Shown here one piece after another: positions 44,169-53,449 of a DNA stretch of 64,000 nucleotides. The notes under the pieces are model-generated. The model saw only the letters and a list, made by a program, of their open reading frames with translations. It did not search any database and had not been told where the DNA came from. The translations under genes were made by a program, and so were the position numbers. This DNA comes from Curtobacterium sp. MMLR14_010 (GTDB taxonomy: Bacteria > Actinomycetota > Actinomycetes > Actinomycetales > Microbacteriaceae), in assembly GCF_001865015.1 (NCBI RefSeq), contig NZ_MJGV01000002.1:4182-68181 (forward strand), written 5' to 3'. Positions within the stretch are counted from its first letter, which is position 1; each line of letters opens with the position of its first letter.

Positions 44169-44909
44169 TCAGACGGCGATGCGGCCGCCGTCGACGGGCA
44201 GGACGGCACCGTGCACGAAGGACGCCGCATCCGTGGCGAGGAAGACGATCGCCTGTGCGACCTCCTCCGCCGTCCCCGGTCGGCCTGCGGGGCCCGCTGC
44301 GGCGAGCTGGTCGAGTGCCTCGCCCATCGCAGCGGTGCCCTCGGTTCGGGTCGGACCGGGGCTGACGGCGTTGACGCGGACCCCGGCCGGACCGAACTCC
44401 GCGGCCCACGACTTCGTCAGCAGCACGAGTGCGGCCTTCGTGGAGCCGTAGAGTCCCATGCCGGCAGCACCGAACTCGGCCACCATCGTGGTGACGTTGA
44501 CGATCGCTCCGCCGCCTCGCGCGGCCATGGCGGGGGCGAGGGTCGCGACGAGGAAGTACGGCGCCTTGACGTTGATGTCGAAGACCTCGTCGAAGCCTGC
44601 CGAGGTCGTGTCGGCCGTGGCGCCGAAGGGGAAGATGCCGGCGCTGTTGACGAGCACGTCGACCGTGCCGCCGCCGATGCGCAGCGCCTCGGCGGCGAGG
44701 TGCGCCGTGCTCGACTCGTCGCGGAGGTCTGCCTCGACGAACTCCGCCCGGCCGCCGGATGCACGGATCGACCGGACGACCTCCTCACCGCGGGTGGTGT
44801 CCCTGCCCGAGACGACGACGTGCAGGCCCTGTGTGGCGAGGAGTTCGGCGGTTGCGCGCCCGATGCCGCTGGTGGCCCCGGTGACGAGAGCGGTCGTGGT
44901 CGTGGTCAT
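44169..44909 (-). CDS. SDR family oxidoreductase
   Basis: A 246-aa classical short-chain dehydrogenase/reductase. The NAD(P) motif is TGATSGIG (about 10-17), with NSAG and the catalytic YGSTK (Tyr-x3-Lys). The usual catalytic Ser position reads NVTT, so a Thr may serve. The start is ATG 44909, just downstream of the divergent operator region. A divergent TetR gene probably regulates it. Substrate unknown; this pairing is common for stress or detoxification reductases. Confidence 0.92.
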   Translation of the reverse strand: MTTTTTALVTGATSGIGRATAELLATQGLHVVVSGRDTTRGEEVVRSIRASGGRAEFVEADLRDESSTAHLAAEALRIGGGTVDVLVNSAGIFPFGATADTTSAGFDEVFDINVKAPYFLVATLAPAMAARGGGAIVNVTTMVAEFGAAGMGLYGSTKAALVLLTKSWAAEFGPAGVRVNAVSPGPTRTEGTAAMGEALDQLAAAGPAGRPGTAEEVAQAIVFLATDAASFVHGAVLPVDGGRIAV

Positions 44910-44921
44910 GGTGTGTTCCTG

Positions 44922-44975
44922 ACTGAACAGATCGGTTTGGCTTGCGGAGTTGGTAACTGTACAGATCAGTGCAGT
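44922..44975. promoter_or_regulatory. TetR operators between SDR and TetR genes
   Basis: A 20-bp imperfect palindrome (ACTGTACAGATCAGTGCAGT, 44956-44975, 16 of 20 symmetric) and a related site ACTGAACAGATCGGTT (44922-44937) share ACTGNACAGATC. They lie in the 77-bp gap between the divergent genes. Confidence 0.65.
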
Positions 44976-44986
44976 AAAGTCAAACC

Positions 44987-45568
44987 ATGTCCACACCGCC
45001 GGAACCCCGTACCCGTCGACGCCCGGCCTACGAGCGCGCTGTCGCCACCGCTGACCGGTTGTTCTACGAACAGGGCATCCATGCCGTCGGGGTGGACCAG
45101 GTCGCAGCTGAGGCCGACATCTCGAAGGCGAGCCTCTACACGCACTTCCGGACGAAGGACGACCTGGTGCTCGGGTACCTCCGCGGGCGCAGCGCGTCGT
45201 GGCAGGAGCACGTCGCCGTCGAGCTCCCCGCTCGCGGCGGCACGGCGACCGAGCGGGTCCTCGCTGTCTTCGACCTGCTCGGTGAGTGGTTCGACGAGCC
45301 CGGCTACCGCGGCTGCCCCTTCATCAACGTCGAGGCGGAGTACGGCGCAGGCCACCCGACCCACGAGGTGACCCTGGAGCACCGCGACTGGGTCCGCGAC
45401 CTGTTCACGGCACTGCTGGTGGAGGCCGGGGCAGCGGACGCCGAGTCGACCGCGCTCGAGCTCTGCCTGCTGTACGACGGTGCCATGGCGAGCGCCCAGG
45501 CGGATGCGTCGCGGCCCTGGGCAGCCGCGGCCCGACGTGCGGCGGGACGACTCCTCGAACCGCGCTGA
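44987..45568 (+). CDS. TetR family transcriptional regulator
   Basis: A 193-aa TetR protein. The HTH lies at about 28-60 (GIHAVGVDQVAAEADISKAS then LYTHF). The C-terminal domain has RGCPFINVEAEY, a motif seen in TetR regulators of this size that control adjacent reductases. The ATG at 44987 has no Shine-Dalgarno; TAAAGT ends 6 nt upstream, so a leaderless mRNA is possible. It probably represses itself and the divergent SDR gene. Confidence 0.91.
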   Translation: MSTPPEPRTRRRPAYERAVATADRLFYEQGIHAVGVDQVAAEADISKASLYTHFRTKDDLVLGYLRGRSASWQEHVAVELPARGGTATERVLAVFDLLGEWFDEPGYRGCPFINVEAEYGAGHPTHEVTLEHRDWVRDLFTALLVEAGAADAESTALELCLLYDGAMASAQADASRPWAAAARRAAGRLLEPR

Positions 45569-45741
45569 GACGCGCTCGCTCGCGTACGGAGAGAGAACGA
45601 CCGGTCCACCCGCTCCGTGGATTGTTGCGTCGTGCGTCACCGGCTGTCTCCGTGCGCATCCGGACGGTGCCAGGATGGACGCCGCCCGGCCTGGATCGAC
45701 CGTGAGCCCCGCAGCACCGACCTCTCGAGGAGCACCACGTC

Positions 45742-47409
45742 ATGAGACGCTCGAACCGACTGACCATCACCGCGGCCGTCGCCGCAGCCGCAGCCCTGGT
45801 CCTCACCGGCTGCTCGGGCGGTGGCGCTTCGGACGACGCTTCGTCGGGGACGAACAAGGGCGGGACGCTGAACATCCTGACCACGGCGACGTCGTTCCAC
45901 CTCGACCCCGCCACCAGCCAGGGCCTCGGCATCACGTCGCTCGGCCTGGTGCTCCGTCGTCTGACGGCCTGGGATGTCGAGCCGGGGAAGACCGCGAAGG
46001 TGGTCCCGGACCTGGCGACGAACACCGGCGACTCGAGCGACGGCGGCAAGACCTGGACGTACCACCTCAAGAAGGGGCTCAAGTTCCAGGACGGTTCGGC
46101 CATCACCACGAAGGACATCAAGTGGGGCATCGAGCGCTCGTTCGCGCCGACCCTGCCCGGTGGCCTGAGCTACCACAAGTCGCTGCTGGTCGGCGGCGAC
46201 GACTACAAGGGCCCGTTCGACGGCAAGACCCTCGACAGCATCGAGACGCCGGACGACTCGACCATCGTCTTCAAGCTCAACGCTGCCTACGGCGACTGGC
46301 CGTGGATCGTGTCGATGCCGGCGTTCTCCCCGGTCCCCGAGGGCGACGGGACCGACATCGGCGCCTACGACGCCAAGCCGGTGGCCAGCGGCCCGTACCA
46401 GGTGCAGAGCAACCAGGAGGGCTCGCAGGTCACGCTGGTCCGGAACAAGGCGTGGAGCGCGAAGACCGACGCCGTCCGCACCGCCGGCCCGTCGAAGGTC
46501 GTCTTCAAGGAGTCGCAGGACTCGTCCACGGTCACGCAGACCCTCATCGCCGACAACGGGGACGCGAAGAACTCGTTCGGTGCGACCTACCTCGGTGCCG
46601 CGGAGCTGAACCAGGTCCGCGCCAACCCGTCCGCGCAGGACCGCCTCGCGACGTCGAAGGCCGGCCCGCTGCAGTACGTGGCGATCAACACGCAGAAGGG
46701 CTCGCTCAAGGAGCTCAAGGTGCGTCAGGCGCTGCAGTACGCGGTCGACCGGAAGTCGTACCGGATCGCCGCGGGCGGTGCCCTCGCCGGGAGCTACGCC
46801 TCCACCCTCATCACGCCGGGCATCGCCGGCCGCCAGGACTACGACCTGTACGAGCCCGGTTCGACGGGCGACGTCGCGAAGGCGAAGCAGCTGCTCGAGA
46901 AGGCCGGCGTCACCGACCTGAAGCTGACGCTCGTGTCGCAGAACGACCCCGCGAACCTCGCCGAGGCGCAGGCGATCCAGGCCGGCCTCAAGCGCGCGGG
47001 CATCGCGGTCACGCTCAAGCCGCTCGACATCGACTCGTTCTACACGGCGACGACCGACGGCACCGACTTCGACCTGGCGCTGTTCAGCTGGCAGCCCGAC
47101 TTCCCGAGCGCGAACGCCAACATCCAGCCGCTCTTCGCCTCGTCGGAGGTCGGTGGCGGCCGCTACAACGTGTCGAAGTACAGCAACCCGGAGGTGGACG
47201 CACTGATCGAGAAGGCCACGGGGACCATCGACCAGCAGAAGGCGCAGGCGCTCTGGGCCGAGGCCGACAAGCGGATCATGGAGGACGCACCCGTCGTCCC
47301 GCTGACCTACGCCAAGCAGTCGTTCCTGGCCGGGTCGAACGTGCAGGACTTCCGCATCGCGGACTTCCCCGCGTACCCGAACTACCTCAAGGTCTCGCTC
47401 GCCCAGTGA
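45742..47409 (+). CDS. Peptide-type ABC transporter substrate-binding lipoprotein
   Basis: A 555-aa family 5 solute-binding protein (DppA/OppA-like). The signal peptide ends in VLTGC (Cys24), then a Gly/Ser linker and a domain beginning GGTLNILTTATSFHLDPATS. GAGGAGC precedes ATG 45742. First gene of a five-component peptide/nickel-type importer; its stop overlaps the GTG of the ATPase gene. Ligand (peptide, opine or glycoside) unknown. Confidence 0.94.
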   Translation: MRRSNRLTITAAVAAAAALVLTGCSGGGASDDASSGTNKGGTLNILTTATSFHLDPATSQGLGITSLGLVLRRLTAWDVEPGKTAKVVPDLATNTGDSSDGGKTWTYHLKKGLKFQDGSAITTKDIKWGIERSFAPTLPGGLSYHKSLLVGGDDYKGPFDGKTLDSIETPDDSTIVFKLNAAYGDWPWIVSMPAFSPVPEGDGTDIGAYDAKPVASGPYQVQSNQEGSQVTLVRNKAWSAKTDAVRTAGPSKVVFKESQDSSTVTQTLIADNGDAKNSFGATYLGAAELNQVRANPSAQDRLATSKAGPLQYVAINTQKGSLKELKVRQALQYAVDRKSYRIAAGGALAGSYASTLITPGIAGRQDYDLYEPGSTGDVAKAKQLLEKAGVTDLKLTLVSQNDPANLAEAQAIQAGLKRAGIAVTLKPLDIDSFYTATTDGTDFDLALFSWQPDFPSANANIQPLFASSEVGGGRYNVSKYSNPEVDALIEKATGTIDQQKAQALWAEADKRIMEDAPVVPLTYAKQSFLAGSNVQDFRIADFPAYPNYLKVSLAQ

Positions 47410-49190
47410 GCGACCCGATCCTGCAGGTCGAGGGGCTCCGCGTCGCGTTCGGCGATGCGGAGCCCGTCGTGCGTGACGTCTCCTTCGCGCTGACGCCCGG
47501 CCGCGTGCTCGCCCTGGTCGGGGAGTCCGGCTCGGGCAAGTCCGTCAGCGCCATGAGCGTGCTCGGGCTCCTGCCGCCGCAGGCCCGCGTCTCCGGCAGC
47601 GCCCGCTTCCGCGGCGAGGAGCTCGTCGGCGCGTCCGTCGAGTCCCTGCGTGCGGTCCGTGGTGCGGGCATCGGCGTGGTCTTCCAGGAGCCGATGAACT
47701 CGTTCACCCCCGTCCTGTCGATCGGCACGCAGATCGCCGAGGCCGTCCGCGCGCACCCGAGCGGCCTCGACCGCGCGGGGGTGTCCGCACGCATCGACGG
47801 GCTGCTGCGCTCAGCGGGCCTCGACGACCCGGCACGCATCCGGCGGGCGTACCCGCACGAGCTCTCCGGCGGGCAGCTGCAGCGCGCGATGATCGCGATG
47901 GCGCTCGCCGGCGACCCCGTCGCGCTCATCGCGGACGAACCGACGACCGCCCTCGACGTCACCGTCCAGGCGGGCATCCTCGACCTGCTCCGGCAGCTCT
48001 GTCACGAGCGCGACCTCGCCGTCCTGCTCATCACGCACGACATGGGCGTGGTGGCCGACGTCGCCGACGAGGTGCTCGTCATGCGCCGCGGCGAGCCCGT
48101 CGAGCACGGCGCGGTCGCCGACCTCTTCGCGGCTCCGCAGGCCGCCTACACGCGCGCCCTCCTCGCCGCCGTCCCCAGCCTGGAGGCTCGTCCCGCGTCC
48201 GCCCCGCCCGCCCGGTCCGCCGACGGCACGGCCGAGTCTCGCCCCTCCGGACAGGATGCAGGCCGCGCAGGCCGCGATCTGCCCGCCCAGCCGAGTCTCG
48301 GTGACCGCGGGAGCGGGGTCGGGGTGGCGAGTCTCGGTGACGGGACCGGCACGGCGGGGCCGAGCCGAGCCTCCCTCCCGGTGGTGGCGCGCCTGCGCGA
48401 CGTGAGCGTGCGGTACGACCGGCGCGGCGCGCCGACCGTCTCGGGCATCGACCTCGAGCTGCGGGCCGGGGGGACGCTCGGGCTCGTGGGCGAGTCCGGG
48501 TCTGGCAAGTCGACCGTGGGGCGGGCGCTCGCCGGCCTCGTGCCGGTCGTCGCCGGCAGCGTCGAGGTGGACGGCAGCGACCTCCGGACTGCGCGGGGAC
48601 GACGGCTGCGGGAGATCCGGAGCCGCGTCGGGATCGTGTTCCAGGACCCGGCGTCCTCGTTGAACCCGCGACAGACGATCGGGTGGAGCATCGCCGAGCC
48701 GCTGCTGGTGCACGGTTCCACGGCCGCCGAGCGGAGCACGCGCGTGCGCGACCTGCTCGAGGCCGTGCAGCTCGACCCGACCTGGGCGGAACGGTTCCCG
48801 CACGAGCTCTCCGGCGGGCAGCGCCAGCGGGTCGCGGTCGCTCGGGCGCTCGCCCTCCGCCCGGCGCTCGTCGTGGCCGACGAGCCGACCTCCGCGCTCG
48901 ACGTGACGGTGCAGGCAGCCGTGCTCGACCTGCTCTCCGCGCTGCAGGACGACTTCGGGTTCGGCATGCTGCTCATCAGCCACGACCTCGCCGTGGTGCG
49001 CCAGCTCGCGGACGAGGTCGTCGTGCTCCACGACGGCCGGGTCGTCGAACGGGGCCGCACCGAGACCGTGCTCGACGACCCGCAGGAGGACTACACGCGC
49101 ATGCTGCTCGCCGCCGCCCCCGTGGCCGACCCTGCACGCCAGGCCGCCCGCCGTGCCGCCTGGCGTCGTCTCGTGGAGGTGGGATCGTGA
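47406..49190 (+). CDS. Fused double ATPase of the peptide ABC transporter (DppD-DppF fusion)
   Basis: A 594-aa protein uniting both oligopeptide-type ATPases. Domain 1 (about 1-257) and domain 2 (about 327-580) each have Walker A (GESGSGKS), signature (LSGGQ) and Walker B (ADEPT). The linker at about 258-326 is low complexity, encoded by repeated family A-like cores (GGAGGCTCG, several CGAGTCTCG, CGAGCCTCCC). It starts at GTG 47406 (GTGA overlap), and its stop overlaps the next permease start. Confidence 0.94.
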   Translation: MSDPILQVEGLRVAFGDAEPVVRDVSFALTPGRVLALVGESGSGKSVSAMSVLGLLPPQARVSGSARFRGEELVGASVESLRAVRGAGIGVVFQEPMNSFTPVLSIGTQIAEAVRAHPSGLDRAGVSARIDGLLRSAGLDDPARIRRAYPHELSGGQLQRAMIAMALAGDPVALIADEPTTALDVTVQAGILDLLRQLCHERDLAVLLITHDMGVVADVADEVLVMRRGEPVEHGAVADLFAAPQAAYTRALLAAVPSLEARPASAPPARSADGTAESRPSGQDAGRAGRDLPAQPSLGDRGSGVGVASLGDGTGTAGPSRASLPVVARLRDVSVRYDRRGAPTVSGIDLELRAGGTLGLVGESGSGKSTVGRALAGLVPVVAGSVEVDGSDLRTARGRRLREIRSRVGIVFQDPASSLNPRQTIGWSIAEPLLVHGSTAAERSTRVRDLLEAVQLDPTWAERFPHELSGGQRQRVAVARALALRPALVVADEPTSALDVTVQAAVLDLLSALQDDFGFGMLLISHDLAVVRQLADEVVVLHDGRVVERGRTETVLDDPQEDYTRMLLAAAPVADPARQAARRAAWRRLVEVGS

Positions 49191-50122
49191 CCGCGAACGT
49201 CGTGGAGCGGCCCGTCGCGGCGTCCGGTCGGTCGACCGGGTTCCGCGCGGTGGTTCGCCGCGTGCGGCAGGACCGCGCGGCGTTGGCCTCGGCCGTCGTC
49301 ATCGCGGTCTTCCTGCTCGTCGCCGTGCTCGCCCCCGTGATCGCGGGCATCAGCGGGCAGGACCCGTACAGCTACCACATCGGGGCGCTCAACTCCTTCG
49401 GGGCTCCGCGGGGAGCGCTCGGCGGGGTCAGCGGCACGCACTGGTTCGGCGTCGAGCCGCTGACCGGGCGCGACCTCTTCGCGATCGTCACGTACGGGGC
49501 GCGGACCTCGCTCGGCATCGGCCTGGCGGCGACCGCGATGTCGATCGTCATCGGGGTGCTCGTCGGTGTCACGACCGGGTTCTTCGGCGGCTGGTACGAC
49601 CGCGTGCTGAGCCGGGTCGTCGACGTGATGTTCGGGTTCCCGTCGCTCGTGTTCATGATCGCGCTCACCGCCATCGTGCCGACGTCGTTCCCGAAGCCGC
49701 TGCTCGTCGTGCTCGTCATCGGGTTCTTCGGGTGGCCGGCCGTCGCGCGGGTCATCCGCGGGCAGACGCTGTCGCTGCGGACGCGGAACTACGTCGTCGC
49801 CTCGACCGCGCTCGGCGCCGGGCGCTGGCACGTCATCCGGACGCAGCTGCTGCCGAACCTCGCCGCGACGATCACCGTCTACGCGACGATCTCGATCCCG
49901 TCGATGATCGGTGCCGAAGCCGCGCTGTCGTTCCTCGCCGTGGGCGTCACCCCGCCGACGCCCTCGTGGGGGCGCAGCATCGGCGACGCGATCGGCTGGG
50001 TGCAGACCGACCCGATGTACCTGCTGTTCCCCGGGATCGCGCTGTTCCTCGTGACCCTGGCGTTCAACGTGCTCGGCGACGCCCTGCGCGACGCCCTCGA
50101 CCCGCGTGGAGGCACCAGGTGA
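49187..50122 (+). CDS. Peptide ABC transporter permease (DppC-like)
   Basis: A 311-aa inner-membrane permease. The N-terminal membrane segment (about 35-57) is followed by the extracellular GTHWFGVEPLTGRDLFAIV stretch typical of DppC/OppC and five more segments. The EAA-type loop contains NYVVASTALGAGRWHVIRTQLLPN. GTG 49187 overlaps the ATPase stop. DppC precedes DppB here, the reverse of the common order. Confidence 0.93.
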   Translation: MTANVVERPVAASGRSTGFRAVVRRVRQDRAALASAVVIAVFLLVAVLAPVIAGISGQDPYSYHIGALNSFGAPRGALGGVSGTHWFGVEPLTGRDLFAIVTYGARTSLGIGLAATAMSIVIGVLVGVTTGFFGGWYDRVLSRVVDVMFGFPSLVFMIALTAIVPTSFPKPLLVVLVIGFFGWPAVARVIRGQTLSLRTRNYVVASTALGAGRWHVIRTQLLPNLAATITVYATISIPSMIGAEAALSFLAVGVTPPTPSWGRSIGDAIGWVQTDPMYLLFPGIALFLVTLAFNVLGDALRDALDPRGGTR

Positions 50123-51117
50123 CCGCGTTCCGCTTCGTCCTGTTCCGCGTGCTCGGCGCCGTGGTCGTGCTGCTCGTCGTCGCCGCGGTGACGTACGCGC
50201 TGTTCATGCTCCTGCCGACGAACCCCGCACGCGCCATCTGCGACAAGCCCTGCACGCCGGACCGGCTCCGCGAGGTGCAGGCGTTCCTCGGCACGGACAA
50301 GCCCTGGATCGCCCAGTTCGGCGCGTACCTCGGCGGCATCTTCACCGGTCGGACGTTCGGCACCGGCGCCTCGGTCATCCACTGCGCGGCACCGTGCTTC
50401 GGGTACTCGTTCCAGCTGCACGACAGCGTCACCTCGCTCATCCTGACGCGTCTGCCGGTCACGGCCTCGATCGCCGTCGGTGCCGCACTGCTGTGGCTCG
50501 TCGCGGGTGTCGCCGGGGGAGCGGCCTCGGCCCTCCGCCGGGGGTCCCTGCTCGACCGCACCGTGATGGGCATCGCGGTCGCCGGGGTGTCCGCGCCGTC
50601 GTACCTGGTCGGGCTGCTCGCGATCCTGCTGTTCGGGTTCGTGCTCGGGGTGCTGCCGACCAGCGGCTACGTGCCCTTCACCGAGGACCCCGTCGGCTGG
50701 TTCACCCACCTGGTGCTGCCGTGGTGCGTGCTCGCCTTCATCAGCGCCGCGATCTACGCCCGCCTGACCCGGGGCGAGATGCTCGAGTCCATGTCGCAGG
50801 ACTTCGTCCGGACGGCCCGCGCGAAGGGCCTCCGCGAGCGGCAGGTCGTCGTGCGGCACGGGCTGCGCACGGCGATCCTGCCCGTGGTGACGCTGTTCGG
50901 GCTTGACCTCGGGTCGTTGCTCGGCGGGGCGGTCATCACCGAGAAGGTGTTCTCGATGCAGGGCCTCGGGGCGCTGCTCATCGACGCGGTGCACACGCTC
51001 GACCTGCAGGTGGTCGTGGGCTTCACGCTGTTCGCGGCGTTCCTCGTGGTGACGGCGAACGTCGTCGTCGACGTGGTCTACAGCGTGGTCGACCCCCGCG
51101 TGCGCCGGCGGGGGTAG
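50119..51117 (+). CDS. Peptide ABC transporter permease (DppB-like)
   Basis: A 332-aa permease. The first segment is followed by FMLLPTNPARAICDKPC; the insert includes two Cys pairs (CDKPC and CAAPCFG) that could form outer-face disulfides. The EAA-type loop is QDFVRTARAKGLRERQVVVRHGLR (read in part). GTG 50119 overlaps the DppC-like stop. Last gene of the operon, ended by a family B hairpin. Confidence 0.93.
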   Translation: MTAFRFVLFRVLGAVVVLLVVAAVTYALFMLLPTNPARAICDKPCTPDRLREVQAFLGTDKPWIAQFGAYLGGIFTGRTFGTGASVIHCAAPCFGYSFQLHDSVTSLILTRLPVTASIAVGAALLWLVAGVAGGAASALRRGSLLDRTVMGIAVAGVSAPSYLVGLLAILLFGFVLGVLPTSGYVPFTEDPVGWFTHLVLPWCVLAFISAAIYARLTRGEMLESMSQDFVRTARAKGLRERQVVVRHGLRTAILPVVTLFGLDLGSLLGGAVITEKVFSMQGLGALLIDAVHTLDLQVVVGFTLFAAFLVVTANVVVDVVYSVVDPRVRRRG

Positions 51118-51177
51118 GCGGGCGGCGGGTCGGCGCGTGCGGGTCGGGCGGGTCCCGTGCGAGGGTCGGGTCGTTCC

Positions 51178-51237
51178 GTGCGAGGTTGTACACCCCGTGC
51201 GGCGCTGTCGGCACGCACGGGGTGTACGACCTCGCAC
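51178..51237. repeat. Family B inverted repeat, copy B5 (best copy)
   Basis: The 23-bp arms at 51178-51200 and 51215-51237 (starting GTGCGAGGTTGTACACCCC) match at 22 of 23 positions around a 14-nt loop. It lies between convergent genes and is probably a bidirectional terminator. Confidence 0.9.
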
Positions 51238-51318
51238 CGGCCGGGAGAACGCGCACGGTGCGAGCCCGCGCACGCGCGCCGGTGCCTGCGCCGGCGCCGC
51301 CGCGCGCCCGCGCCCGCC

Positions 51319-52650
51319 TCAGAAGTACGTGATGCCGTGCGGCGTCCGCGGGGGCAGCAGCATCGCGCGGAGCCGGAGTGCGGCCTCGTCCGTCGCCAGG
51401 AGCAGCCCAGCGGCGGCGAGCGTCACCGGGGACACCGAGCCGATCAGCAGCGCGCCGAGGTCGGCCACGTCGAGCGTGACGTCGACACCGGCCCCGTCGA
51501 CCTCGCCCAGGACGTCCGGGGACAGCCGTGTGACCGTGCCGGCGCCGGACACCACGTCGAGCCGGTACGTGCCCGTCGCGTACCCCATCGCGTCGGACAC
51601 GGCGAGCGTCACCGAGCCGTCGACCGCGTACGGCCGCGAGGACAGCGTCGCCGCGACGTCGAGCACGCGCAGCCAGACGTGGTCCTCCTCGTGGTCGACG
51701 TCGTACGCCCGGTTGTCGCCGAGCGCGGCCACGATCGGGTCGTCGAGCCGCGAGCGCTTGTACTGCACCACGTCGTTGAGGTCGATGGAGAGCAGGAACT
51801 CCCACATCGAGAGGTAGGCGGCGTCGTCCGTGTAGACGATGTCCACGATCTCGACGGTGGTGTCGCCGCCGCTGTCCTTGACCTTCCAGGTGACGTAGCC
51901 GTCGATCTCGTCGGTGCCAGCGGCGCGGTGCACGGCGGCGCGGACGTCCTTCGCCTTCTCGCCGTCGCCGGTCAGCGCTCCGAAGACGACCGGCCACGTG
52001 CCGGCGTTCCGGACCATCGAACCGGGTGTGCGTTCGTGGAAGCGGTCGAAGACCCCGCGTCCGACTCCGTCTGCCAGCCAGGCCAGCGGCACGACGGTCA
52101 CGGTGCCCGAGGTCGGCGCCAGGAACGGCAGCGCCCGGTTGCGCCGCACGCTGACGGCGCGCTCGCGGATCGCGCAGCCGAAGCCGAAGCGGCGGTAGAT
52201 GGTGCCCTCGGACGCGGTGAGCGAGGCGAGCGCGTAGCCCTCCTCGACCCCACGGTCCAGCGCGTGGGACATCATCGCGCGGAGGATCCCGCGGCGACGC
52301 TCGGTCGGTCGGACCGTGACCCCGGTGATGGCCTGTGTGTCGACGGCGGCACCGTCGCCCCAGCTCAGCTCCTTGCGGAGCCAGGTGAAGGTGCCGACGG
52401 GCCAGGTCTCGTCGACGGAGCCGGGGAAGGGGTCGCGGAGGTGCACGCCGAGGAAGGTCTCCCCGTCCGCGACGAAGTCCGCAGCCATGCGTGCGGCGGA
52501 CTCGGGCGACAGGGTGCCCTCGTGGAAGCCCATGCCCACGGCCTCCATCCACGAGGCGGTGCGGGCGTCGGGCGCCCCGTCGGCGTCGGTGCCGGGGGTG
52601 AACTCGCGCAGGTCGAAGCGGTCGCTGAAGTCGTCGTTGATCGGTGCCAC
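51319..52650 (-). CDS. Eis-like GNAT family N-acetyltransferase
   Basis: A 443-aa protein in the Eis architecture. An N-terminal GNAT domain (about 1-160) has the acetyl-CoA loop TVRPTERRRGILRAMMSHA (Arg-rich R-R-x-G-I/L), followed by a second GNAT-like domain and a C-terminal sterol-carrier-type domain ending in the carboxylate (GITYF) that serves catalysis in Eis. Eis proteins acetylate amines, including aminoglycosides. The start is GTG 52650 after GGAGC. Confidence 0.88.
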   Translation of the reverse strand: MAPINDDFSDRFDLREFTPGTDADGAPDARTASWMEAVGMGFHEGTLSPESAARMAADFVADGETFLGVHLRDPFPGSVDETWPVGTFTWLRKELSWGDGAAVDTQAITGVTVRPTERRRGILRAMMSHALDRGVEEGYALASLTASEGTIYRRFGFGCAIRERAVSVRRNRALPFLAPTSGTVTVVPLAWLADGVGRGVFDRFHERTPGSMVRNAGTWPVVFGALTGDGEKAKDVRAAVHRAAGTDEIDGYVTWKVKDSGGDTTVEIVDIVYTDDAAYLSMWEFLLSIDLNDVVQYKRSRLDDPIVAALGDNRAYDVDHEEDHVWLRVLDVAATLSSRPYAVDGSVTLAVSDAMGYATGTYRLDVVSGAGTVTRLSPDVLGEVDGAGVDVTLDVADLGALLIGSVSPVTLAAAGLLLATDEAALRLRAMLLPPRTPHGITYF

Positions 52651-52699
52651 GCTCCGACCCTATCGGGGCCGTGTCCGGTGACGGCCCGGGCGACCGGGG

Positions 52700-53368
52700 T
52701 CAGAGCGCGGCGACGACGAGCCACGCGACCAGCGCGAAGCCCGCAGTGCGCAGCACCGCCGCCGCGACCAGCTGCCGGCGCCAGGTCGCCACGAACTCGG
52801 CGACCGCGGCGACGAGTGCCGTCAGCGTGATCACGACCACAATCCCCGGCAGCGGGTGTCCGACGATCCCGGCGCCCACCTGGTGGAACGCGACGATGCC
52901 CCACGGGACGATCCCGACCGCCGACCCGAGCCCGAGCGGCACGCGCGACCCGCCGGTCGCACGGTCGTCACGCCGCTGGACCACCGCGAACAGCACACCA
53001 GCGGACGCGAGTGCGTAGACGCCGACCAGCGCGCCGACGTCCCGGATGCCGTTGAGCTGCGCGACGACGAACAGGGTGATCGGCGTGGTCAGCAGCGGGT
53101 CGAGCGCGCCCGACCACCACGACGACCGCGCACCTGCCCCAGACGACCGCGCCCCGGCCCCGGCCGACAGCGCCCACGCCGCGGCCGACAGCGCGAGCAC
53201 CACGACCATCGCGGCGCCGAGGTCCACGTGCGAGAGCGTGCTCGTCGGCTGGCCGGGGAGCGTCACCGTCACGGCCCGCAGCGTCCGCTCGCCGAGCAGG
53301 ACCACCAGGAGCGCGCCCACGGCCTGCACCGCCATCAGGATGCTGATCGTCCTGCTCCGTGCGCCCAT
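52700..53368 (-). CDS. Polytopic membrane protein, function unknown
   Basis: A 222-aa protein with about six hydrophobic segments. Segments 2 and 3 are joined by a duplicated GAGARSS element (about 71-85), a small internal repeat. No family recognised. It starts at ATG 53368 and lies 49 bp upstream of the Eis-like gene in the same direction. Confidence 0.78.
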   Translation of the reverse strand: MGARSRTISILMAVQAVGALLVVLLGERTLRAVTVTLPGQPTSTLSHVDLGAAMVVVLALSAAAWALSAGAGARSSGAGARSSWWSGALDPLLTTPITLFVVAQLNGIRDVGALVGVYALASAGVLFAVVQRRDDRATGGSRVPLGLGSAVGIVPWGIVAFHQVGAGIVGHPLPGIVVVITLTALVAAVAEFVATWRRQLVAAAVLRTAGFALVAWLVVAAL

Positions 53369-53449
53369 GTCCGAGAGCCTGCCACGTGGGCAGCACGACG
53401 GCGCTCGGGACCCTTGACCAGCACGCCCGACACGAGGACGATCACCCGC

